Below, piece after piece: positions 1 to 5,204 of a stretch of DNA of 9,075 nt (position 1 is its first letter; every line of letters begins with the position of its first letter). The notes beneath the pieces are model-generated. The model was not told where the DNA came from, ran no database searches, and saw only the letters and a program-made list of their open reading frames with translations. Where the stretch lies: the NCBI GenBank assembly GCA_964012875.1, contig CAXGUU010000127.1, forward strand, positions 1 through 9,075, read 5' to 3'. This DNA comes from CAXGUU01 sp964012875 (GTDB lineage Bacteria > Pseudomonadota > Gammaproteobacteria > Ga0077536). A program made the position numbers and the translations under genes.

Positions 1-545
1 TCCTCGTGTTCTGGTGCAAAGAAGGTATACACCGCCGACAGAGCGCCCAGAAGCTTGTCGACCACGGCAACCGCCAGGAGCTCGTCGTCGAGACGAAACT
101 CGTAGAATTTCGTGCGCGTCCATGATGCGGTCAGGAAACTCATGTAGGCATCGGGTGAGCTTGCTTCCATCTGCGAATCCGGATGGCGCGCTTTCAGGTA
201 CCGTTCATAGAGCGCGAAATGTTCGCTACGGTATTCCGCCGGGCACTCGGCGATAACCAAGTCGGCATTTTTTCTAACCGTCCGCTTTTGCATGCGTCGG
301 GGTGTGAACTTGTCGACATCGACACGCACGGGCACACAGGCGCGGCAGTGCAAACAGTGTGGGCGATAGACGTGGGTGCCGGAGCGGCGAAATCCGTATG
401 CCGACAAGCGCGTATAGGTCTGTACATTGAGTTCGACGCGCGGATCTGCGAAGAGGGTGGTTGCCTGCATGTCGTCGAGATAGCCGCAGGGGTGCTGCGG
501 CGAGGTAAAAAAGCTGATGCGCGACCCAGGCGGTAATTTAGTCAC
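1..545 (-). CDS. bpt: Aspartate/glutamate leucyltransferase (partial, C-terminus beyond left edge)
   Basis: This enzyme transfers leucine from Leu-tRNA to proteins with N-terminal Asp or Glu, making them cytosolic N-degron substrates for ClpS/ClpAP. The visible 181 codons carry the family landmarks: HPCGYL (about 18-23), GFRRSG (51-56), the Cys-rich YRPHCLHCRACVPVRV (60-75), then FYEFRLDDELLAVAVVDKL and SAVYTFF near the edge. Family members are about 235-250 residues, so roughly a quarter is missing. I chose the GTG at 545 because the frame is open from there, residues match the family from about position 11, and no ATG lies before codon 26. This GTG overlaps the last codons of aat by 8 nt (GTGACTAA), which suggests translational coupling. 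In Pseudomonas the gene beyond bpt is infA and then clpA; whether that holds here lies outside the window. Family assignment is secure; the exact start is likely. Confidence 0.93.
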   Translation of the reverse strand, partial: MTKLPPGSRISFFTSPQHPCGYLDDMQATTLFADPRVELNVQTYTRLSAYGFRRSGTHVYRPHCLHCRACVPVRVDVDKFTPRRMQKRTVRKNADLVIAECPAEYRSEHFALYERYLKARHPDSQMEASSPDAYMSFLTASWTRTKFYEFRLDDELLAVAVVDKLLGALSAVYTFFAPEHE

Positions 546-1287
546 AACGGGCGGCCCATGATTCGGGTGCGGGCGGTTCGACAACGGCGGCGTGCAGTAG
601 TTGTTCGAAGCGCCGGCGCGACCATATCCGTGCGCCCATGCGCTCGAGGTGCGGATTGTGAATCTGGCAATCGAGGAAATCGTAATGCCACTGGACCAAT
701 TGCTCGCACAAGGTGACCATCGCGACCTTCGAGGCATTGTCGATGTGACTGAACATCGATTCACCGAAGAATGCCCGCCCGATCGCCAGGCCGTACATGC
801 CACCAACGAGTTCACCACCAACGCGGCATTCGATCGAATGAGCGACGCCACGACGGAACAACTCGCAGTAGGCTGCGCGCATCTCTGCCGTGATCCACGT
901 GCCGGACTGGCTCTCCCGTGGCGCTGCGCAACCGTCGATGACGCCACAGAAATCACAATCCCAGCTGACATCGAAACGTTGCTGTCGAAGCACTTTGCGC
1001 AGGCTGCGCGAAATATGCAGCTCAGCAGGTTTGATGACCGAACGCTCGGCGGGTGACCACCACAAGATTGGTTGCCCTACAGAAAACCATGGGAAAATGC
1101 CGCGGCGATAGGCGTCGACCAGACGCTCGGGACTTAGGTTGCCGCCTATCGCGAGCAAGCCATCGGGCTTTGCTAAAGCATCAGCTAGGGGCGGGAATTC
1201 ATCTGACAGGACAGATTCACCGACCCAGTACAGTGCGTTTGTGCGTTCGAAAGCGTCCATCGTTGCGGCTACCGCGATCAGTGCCAT
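538..1287 (-). CDS. aat: Leucyl/phenylalanyl-tRNA-protein transferase
   Basis: Aat transfers Leu or Phe from aminoacyl-tRNA to proteins with N-terminal Lys or Arg, tagging them for ClpS/ClpAP degradation in the cytosol. The 249-residue product has the family signatures: PDGLLAIGGNLSPERL (41-56), YRRGIFPWFS and PILWWSP (60-79), LHISRSLRK (90-98), GTWITAEMRAAY (129-140), HSIECRVGGELVGGMYGL (150-167), FFGESMFSHIDNASK (173-187) and DCQIHNPHLERMGA (206-219). The C-terminal extension after about 228 is short. An AGAGG lies about 13 nt upstream of the ATG at 1287, rather far for a ribosome binding site. An in-frame ATG at 1260 (codon 10) is a possible start, because E. coli Aat has fewer residues before the conserved core. 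It sits 29 nt after the acyltransferase gene and overlaps bpt by 8 nt. It has no obvious defect. Confidence 0.96.
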   Translation of the reverse strand: MALIAVAATMDAFERTNALYWVGESVLSDEFPPLADALAKPDGLLAIGGNLSPERLVDAYRRGIFPWFSVGQPILWWSPAERSVIKPAELHISRSLRKVLRQQRFDVSWDCDFCGVIDGCAAPRESQSGTWITAEMRAAYCELFRRGVAHSIECRVGGELVGGMYGLAIGRAFFGESMFSHIDNASKVAMVTLCEQLVQWHYDFLDCQIHNPHLERMGARIWSRRRFEQLLHAAVVEPPAPESWAARCD

Positions 1288-1316
1288 GGAAATCTTAGTG
1301 CCTCTGGCTCGCGATG

Positions 1317-2477
1317 TCAGTCGTTCCGGCGGAACGCGAGGTGCTGGTCCAGGCTTTCGATGTATTGCTCAAGACCGTTGCGCTCCTGGCGCAGAAAGTC
1401 GTCGACCGCGCGGCGAAAGCCGCCATCGCGAATCCAATGCGCGGACCAGGTACGCACCGGTACGAAGCCGCGGGCCAGCTTATGCTCGCCCTGGGCACCC
1501 GCATCGAGTCGGCGGAGACCATTGGCGATACAAAAATCGATGGTGCGGTAATAACAAAGCTCAAAATGCAAGTTGTCGTAGCGGGCGGCACAGCCCCAGT
1601 GCCGACCGTACATTGTCTCGCCGTTTTGCAAGGCAAAGGCTCCGGCCACGTATTCGCGCCCCGATTTGGCCACTACCAGCACGGGGGCGCCGGGCAGGCG
1701 TTCATTCAGTGAGTGGAAAAATTCCTCCGTGAAGCGTGGTTCACCCCACTTGCGGTGGAACGTTGAGCAATAGAATCGGTGAAATACTGACCACTGTTCA
1801 GCAGTGATTTCATCGCCAACCAGCGTTTCAATCTGGATGCCCTGCTCGGCAACCAGGCGCCGCTCACGCTTGATCTGTTTGCGCTTCTTCGATGTGAGTT
1901 GGCTTAGGAAATGATTGAAACTTTCATATTGCTGATTGAACCAATGGTATTGCACACCAAGTCGCCGCATGAGCCCGGCCTGTTCGAACCGCTCCAGCGC
2001 GGTGTCATCCGGAAACAGGCAATGCCATGATGACAGTTCATTGTCTTCGCATGCGCGCACCCCGGCGCTGACAAGTACATTGCACAGGGTGTCGGCATCC
2101 TCAGACTCAACATCGACCAGCAGGCGGCGGCCGCCGACTGGTGAAAAGGGAATGGCGGTGACCAATTTAGGGTAATACTGCCCGCCAGCACGCTCATAGG
2201 CGTCGGCCCAGCTCCAGTCGAACACGAATTCTCCGTAGGAGTTGTCGCGTATATACAAGGGAAGGGCGCCCGCGAGCGCGCCACCGCGATGAATCACCAG
2301 GTGTTGCGGGTACCAGCCCTGCGGGCTCAGGCAACCGGTATCTTCGAGCCCACTCAGGAATCCGTGGCGCAGGAAAGGGTCGTTGCCTGCCAGTCGGTCC
2401 CAGGCGACCGGGTCAATCTTGTTGAGCGCGTCGACGACTTGGACGTTGATGGTTTCACCTGTAGCCGGCTTACTCAT
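1317..2477 (-). CDS. FemAB-like / GNAT-fold N-acyltransferase, DUF482 family (COG3146)
   Basis: The 386-residue protein matches the DUF482 (PF04339, FemAB-like) family, annotated as predicted N-acyltransferases of GNAT type, sometimes called peptidogalycan biosynthesis proteins. The true substrate is not known. Conserved stretches in order: DPFLRHGFLSGLEDTGC (33-49), YGEFVFDWSWADAYE (81-95), KLVTAIPFSPVGGRRLL (104-120), a basic FLSQLTSKKRKQIKRERR (190-207), MYGRHWGC (289-296), LHFELCYYRTIDFCI (303-317) and DAGAQGEHKLARGFVPV (325-341). Length is normal for the family and nothing is missing. There is no signal peptide or membrane segment, so it is probably cytosolic. The ATG at 2477 overlaps the end of the upstream secreted-protein gene by 8 nt (ATGAGTAA). 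No Shine-Dalgarno is visible, so translation probably depends on coupling. A cell-envelope role is only an inference from the FemAB resemblance. Confidence 0.88.
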   Translation of the reverse strand: MSKPATGETINVQVVDALNKIDPVAWDRLAGNDPFLRHGFLSGLEDTGCLSPQGWYPQHLVIHRGGALAGALPLYIRDNSYGEFVFDWSWADAYERAGGQYYPKLVTAIPFSPVGGRRLLVDVESEDADTLCNVLVSAGVRACEDNELSSWHCLFPDDTALERFEQAGLMRRLGVQYHWFNQQYESFNHFLSQLTSKKRKQIKRERRLVAEQGIQIETLVGDEITAEQWSVFHRFYCSTFHRKWGEPRFTEEFFHSLNERLPGAPVLVVAKSGREYVAGAFALQNGETMYGRHWGCAARYDNLHFELCYYRTIDFCIANGLRRLDAGAQGEHKLARGFVPVRTWSAHWIRDGGFRRAVDDFLRQERNGLEQYIESLDQHLAFRRND

Positions 2478-2979
2478 CGATACCCGGGGAGGCGCTCAAG
2501 TCGCCGCCCAGTGCGGCGCGCACCGCCTGTTTTGAGCGGCCCAGTGTGAAACGACTCTGGTGGTACTTGCCGTCATTGGTTCGGTATCTGAAATTGACGT
2601 CGTTACCGTTCAGTAATCGGTAGGCCACTAGCGATTCAATTTCCCCGCGGGATTCGGAGGCGACAACGTAACGGACCGTACGTCCCTTCACAGCGCAGTT
2701 TTCGCCGCCGGCGAAGTGATGTTGTGGCCGTCGTTTATCAATCTGGAACGTTGGACAACTGCTTCCATAGAGGCGCTGCGGTGACTTGATGGTCAGCTCA
2801 AGCACGAGCTCGTCGGCAGGGCCGCGATAAAGAGTCAGAATTTCGCTGTCTGCGTTACGTACCTGGGCCCGTGAGGGCCGTTGGCCTTCGGCAGATTGCG
2901 CCTGCCAATTTGCATCGGCGCCCGCCGTTAGCAGAAGCGCCATCGCTGTCGCCGCCCACCGTGGGCCGTAATGAGACAC
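2470..2979 (-). CDS. Putative secreted protein of unknown function
   Basis: I do not recognise the family of this 169-residue product. The N-terminus looks like a Sec signal peptide: Arg at 7, a hydrophobic stretch AATAMALLLTAG (9-20), and a likely signal peptidase I site after AGADA (23/24). The mature part is polar, with alternating hydrophobic residues that suggest a small beta-rich domain (YRGPADELVLELTIKS, 51-66; RTVRYVVASE, 100-109; VNFRYRTNDGKYHQSRFTL, 128-146). It has only two cysteines after the signal, Cys75 and Cys95, which could form a disulfide in the periplasm. The GTG at 2979 is chosen because the next in-frame start (Met13) would leave too short an n-region. The gene begins 6 nt after the DUF1820 stop and overlaps the acyltransferase start by 8 nt, so it is clearly part of the operon. 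That tight packing is the best evidence that it is real. Confidence 0.75.
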   Translation of the reverse strand: MSHYGPRWAATAMALLLTAGADANWQAQSAEGQRPSRAQVRNADSEILTLYRGPADELVLELTIKSPQRLYGSSCPTFQIDKRRPQHHFAGGENCAVKGRTVRYVVASESRGEIESLVAYRLLNGNDVNFRYRTNDGKYHQSRFTLGRSKQAVRAALGGDLSASPGIDE

Positions 2980-2985
2980 CGTCGT

Positions 2986-3327
2986 TCAGTTATTGCCGGA
3001 TTCAGTGCCGGGTGTAAAGACCGGAAACGGCGCAACATTGCCTTCTTTGATGTTGCTCTCGCTGATTTTGCTGTGCCCGGCCTTTTCGACTTCGTCAATC
3101 CGAATGATGGCGTGCATGGGTATATAGGTTCGCTCGACGCCCTCGAATTCGGTCTTCAGCGATTCTTCGGATGGATCGACCAGCAGCGACGACTTTTCCC
3201 CAAACACGATTTGCTCAATTTCGATAAAGCCGAACAGACCGCTTTGATGAACCTGGCGGGCATAGACTTCATAGACCTTGCCCTGGTTGTGGAAGTTCAC
3301 GCGGTAGATCTTTTTTTCAGTTGACAT
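2986..3327 (-). CDS. DUF1820 family protein
   Basis: The 113-residue protein matches DUF1820 (PF08850), a small gammaproteobacterial family with no established function. Recognisable conserved parts are the start IYRVNFHNQGKVYEVYARQV (7-26), GFIEIEQIVFGE (33-44), LLVDPSEESLKTEFEGV (48-64), YIPMHAIIRIDEVEKAG (68-84) and a C-terminal NVAPFPVF (97-104). There is no signal peptide or membrane segment, so it should be cytosolic. It is the first intact gene of the tight operon that continues to bpt, and the next gene starts 6 nt after its TGA. An 87-bp gap separates it from the broken phosphoesterase upstream, leaving room for its own promoter. No Shine-Dalgarno is visible before the ATG at 3327. 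Family recognition is firm; the function is unknown. Confidence 0.9.
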   Translation of the reverse strand: MSTEKKIYRVNFHNQGKVYEVYARQVHQSGLFGFIEIEQIVFGEKSSLLVDPSEESLKTEFEGVERTYIPMHAIIRIDEVEKAGHSKISESNIKEGNVAPFPVFTPGTESGNN

Positions 3328-3354
3328 GGTTGCGACGAGAATGGGCGTGCGGAT

Positions 3355-3372
3355 GGAGAAATGCTAGCACAG
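3355..3372 (-). promoter_or_regulatory. Possible extended -10 promoter for the DUF1820-aat-bpt operon
   Basis: On the minus strand the gap before DUF1820 contains TGCTAGCAT: a TG one base ahead of TAGCAT (plus-strand 3361-3366), a 4/6 match to TATAAT of extended -10 type. The spaced -35 region (GGAGTA) does not resemble TTGACA. The predicted transcript would start near 3355, giving a leader of about 28 nt. Position and the intact downstream operon make a promoter here sensible, but the motif is weak. Confidence 0.25.
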
Positions 3373-3414
3373 CTTCGACTGTTTACTCCTTCATGTGGCA
3401 TCGGGTAGACGCGG

Positions 3415-4143
3415 TTAGATCTTAACGACTTGCGCCGGATCATAACCTTCGACGAGCTGATAACCATCGTAGCCGCGCGGGTTGCAGACGACACGGGGGG
3501 CATTGGCAATGTAACCCATTTTCGCGTGGACATGGCCGTGGATCCAGAGATCTATCTTGTAGTCGAGCACGAATTGACTGAGGTTGTTGCACTAGGCAAA
3601 GCGAAATAACGAGTTCGCAGGCATGTGCCATGACGCTTTCAGCGGTGCATGGTGGGTCACCAAGACCGTCTTACCGTCGTGATGCACTGCCAGTTTCTGT
3701 TCCATCCAGCCCTTTGTTATCCGATTCAATTCGATCAGGTCTCTGGGCCGAAGCTCGCGCGCGCCGCAGCGAATATGCTGGTAATCGTTCATACGCGATT
3801 CAAGTGCGGCGATGACCTCCTGGTTTTCCTGCATAAAGTCAGTTCACAGAGTGGCGCCAAGGAAGCGCACGCCGTCGATAATGACGCTCTGGCGCTCCAG
3901 GTGGCGAACATTGGTGCCGGCTGCGACCCGCTCGATGTCTTAGCGTACCGCACCCATTTCGCCGCCGTAGAATTCGTGATTGCCGGTGATGTAGATCGTG
4001 GGCTTGTCCTGCTGCGTCAGCCACTCAACGTCGCCGACGCCCACATCGATGTCGCCAGCGGCGACGATAACGTCCGCATCGGTCTGGGCGTGAGCACAAA
4101 CTCCGAATTCAAGATGGAGGTCCGAAAAGAATTGAATCTTCAT
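3415..4143 (-). pseudogene. Calcineurin-like metallophosphoesterase with three in-frame stop codons
   Basis: Read from ATG at 4143, one continuous frame of 242 codons encodes a calcineurin-like metallophosphoesterase interrupted by TAA at codon 68 (3940-3942), TGA at codon 100 (3844-3846) and TAG at codon 184 (3592-3594), ending at TAA 3415-3417. All five metal-site motifs survive: DLH (8-10), GD (30-31), GNHE (54-57), THHAP (163-167) and GHVH (203-206). Sequence between stops is family-like: VRFLGATL-stop-TDF, where the family usually has Trp, and LWIHGHVH then VVCNPRGYDGYQL near the end. No frameshift is needed anywhere. TGA and TAA both end neighbouring genes normally, so reassignment of those codons is unlikely. 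The simplest reading is a recent pseudogene; the alternatives are sequencing error or residual readthrough. It lies 97 nt after the hydrolase gene. When intact it would be a cytosolic phosphohydrolase of unknown substrate. Confidence 0.88.
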
Positions 4144-4204
4144 GCGTTGTTTGGCTGGCGTTAAGGCGAGTGTCGGGGAAGAATGAGCTGGTGAGGGGCT
4201 CAAT

Positions 4205-4234
4205 CCTGGCAGTGGAACCAGGGGGCGGTACCCC
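4205..4234. other. Two small adjacent hairpins after the hydrolase gene
   Basis: The 93-bp gap between the hydrolase stop and the broken phosphoesterase holds CCTGG-8 nt-CCAGG (4205-4222) and GGGG-5 nt-CCCC (4222-4234), which share one base. Neither is followed by a T-run on the minus strand. They might slow transcription or shield an mRNA end, but they do not form a standard intrinsic terminator. Confidence 0.25.
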
Positions 4235-4236
4235 GT

Positions 4237-5085
4237 TTAGGGGGCCGGCGGCTTCATTGTGGCAGTGCGTATGAAGGTCCCGAGGATGTCGTGATAGTGC
4301 GCGGCGGAACGCCTGAAAGCGCGATTATGGGAACCGCGCAACTCCACCAACCCGCCCCTGGCTCCGGCTCCCGCAGCGATGCCGAGTCCCATATCGAACG
4401 GGACGACCCGGTCGGCCGGACTGTGCGCCACCATGACCGGGCACCGCAGCTCGGAGACGATACGCGCCGTCGGCAATTCATCGCGCAGGAGCAGGGCCAC
4501 CGGCAAAAATGGGTAGCGCTGGCGTCCTATATCGGACAAATTCGAGAAGGTCGATTCCAGCACAATCGCAGCCGGTTGAATGGACCGCGCGAGCGCGGCA
4601 GCGACGCCACCGCCCAGCGAGCGCCCGTAAAGGACGATTTGCGAGGGAGCGATGCGGCGGCCCTCAGTGAGATACAGCCAGGCAGCCTCGGCATCCGACT
4701 TGGCCCCCGGTACCGTCGGCGAACCGCTGCTTAAACCGTAACCGCGGTAGTCGATTGCGAAGACCGAAAATCCGAGGCTGTGTAAAACCTCAAATGTATA
4801 GAGGCGGCTCCCAAGATTGCCGGCATTACCATGGAAAAAAAGTACGTGGGGGGCGTCCGATGCGGGGCCCGGGATGTACCAGCCATGAAGTTGCTCGCCG
4901 TCAGCGCTCTTCAGCCAGACATCCTCAAATGGCAAATCGGCGGTGGCGGGTGTTTTTGTCAGGCCCGCTCGCGGATGGAAGATGAGGGTGTCCTGCAGGG
5001 ACCAGGCAGCCCAGCAGACCGCTAAATACCCGAAAAACGCGACCAGAAACACTCGAAACAGGACATTTAGGGCGGTTTTTCTCAT
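4237..5085 (-). CDS. Membrane-anchored alpha/beta hydrolase (ABHD13/BEM46-like)
   Basis: The 282-residue serine hydrolase resembles the ABHD13/BEM46 group, whose bacterial substrates are mostly unknown. One N-terminal hydrophobic segment (about 8-29, after MRKTALN) should anchor it in the inner membrane, or act as an uncleaved signal, with the enzyme domain in the periplasm. The fold's landmarks are present in order: FFHGNAGN for the oxyanion hole (83-90), DYRGYGLSSG (112-121), the nucleophile elbow GRSLGG with Ser156, the acid Asp225 in SPADRVVPF, and His253 in GSHNRAF. The complete triad indicates an active esterase, lipase or peptidase-like enzyme. It is transcribed away from ftsK across a 119-bp spacer, and is separated from the next minus-strand gene by 93 bp. 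The ATG at 5085 is the only start ahead of the membrane segment. No Shine-Dalgarno is visible. Confidence 0.92.
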   Translation of the reverse strand: MRKTALNVLFRVFLVAFFGYLAVCWAAWSLQDTLIFHPRAGLTKTPATADLPFEDVWLKSADGEQLHGWYIPGPASDAPHVLFFHGNAGNLGSRLYTFEVLHSLGFSVFAIDYRGYGLSSGSPTVPGAKSDAEAAWLYLTEGRRIAPSQIVLYGRSLGGGVAAALARSIQPAAIVLESTFSNLSDIGRQRYPFLPVALLLRDELPTARIVSELRCPVMVAHSPADRVVPFDMGLGIAAGAGARGGLVELRGSHNRAFRRSAAHYHDILGTFIRTATMKPPAP

Positions 5086-5150
5086 GTTTTTGATGGTTAC
5101 GGCGCTGGTGTTAAGGTCTATTCAGAGATACTATGTATTTTCATCTAGAT

Positions 5151-5160
5151 AACATATGTT
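5151..5160. repeat. Perfect 10-bp palindrome AACATATGTT
   Basis: AACATATGTT equals its own reverse complement and sits in the divergent spacer, overlapping the weak minus-strand -10 candidate. The symmetry stops abruptly at both ends. It could be half of an operator, but a palindrome this short in AT-rich DNA may be chance. Confidence 0.35.
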
Positions 5161-5176
5161 TAAGAGCTTATTCCAA

Positions 5177-5192
5177 GAATTAAAGTTAATTC
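5177..5192. repeat. 16-nt inverted repeat upstream of ftsK
   Basis: GAATTAA, a 2-nt centre AG, then TTAATTC: two perfect 7-nt arms, ending 12 nt before the ftsK ATG. As DNA it looks like a dimeric repressor or regulator site. As RNA the 2-nt loop is too tight, so a hairpin would have to open inner pairs. Its place where a ribosome binding site or operator would lie suggests control of ftsK, which is inference. Confidence 0.5.
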
Positions 5193-5204
5193 GATCGCGC
5201 AACT

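Larger units (their letters stand above)
5086..5204. promoter_or_regulatory. Divergent AT-rich control region between the hydrolase gene and ftsK
   Basis: This 119-bp spacer is clearly richer in A and T than the flanking genes and must hold at least the start signals for both directions. For the minus strand, TTGGAA, a 16-nt spacer and TGTTAT form a 4/6 plus 4/6 sigma70-like pair (about 5147-5174). For ftsK I find no convincing -35/-10 pair. Two inverted repeats, at 5151-5160 and 5177-5192, lie inside it. Confidence 0.45.

Noticed and set aside
1139..1732. Open plus-strand frame of 197 codons across aat and the acyltransferase gene
   Set aside because: The product is very Arg- and Pro-rich and low in hydrophobic structure, typical of an antisense shadow, and both opposite genes are firmly identified.
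2259..2266. GGGAAGGG, a match to the E. coli KOPS consensus GGGNAGGG read by FtsK gamma
   Set aside because: One copy of a motif with seven fixed bases is expected by chance about once in a two-strand window of this size, and it lies inside a coding region. Orientation relative to the terminus is unknown.
2971..3324. Open plus-strand frame almost exactly antisense to the DUF1820 gene
   Set aside because: The match to DUF1820 on the minus strand is clear and the gene fits the operon; the mirror frame is a by-product.
3415..4143. Alternative genetic code or recoding as explanation for the internal stops
   Set aside because: All three stop codons occur within one frame, and TAA and TGA end neighbouring genes at normal family lengths. 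No selenocysteine-type hairpin was recognised after the TGA.
3649..4164. Open plus-strand frame of 171 codons antisense to the broken phosphoesterase
   Set aside because: It has no recognisable domain, while the opposite strand carries all five metallophosphoesterase motifs. The openness follows from the codon pattern of the other strand.
4205..4234. Intrinsic terminator after the hydrolase gene
   Set aside because: Stems are only 4-5 bp and no T-run follows on the minus strand, so I list it only as small hairpins.
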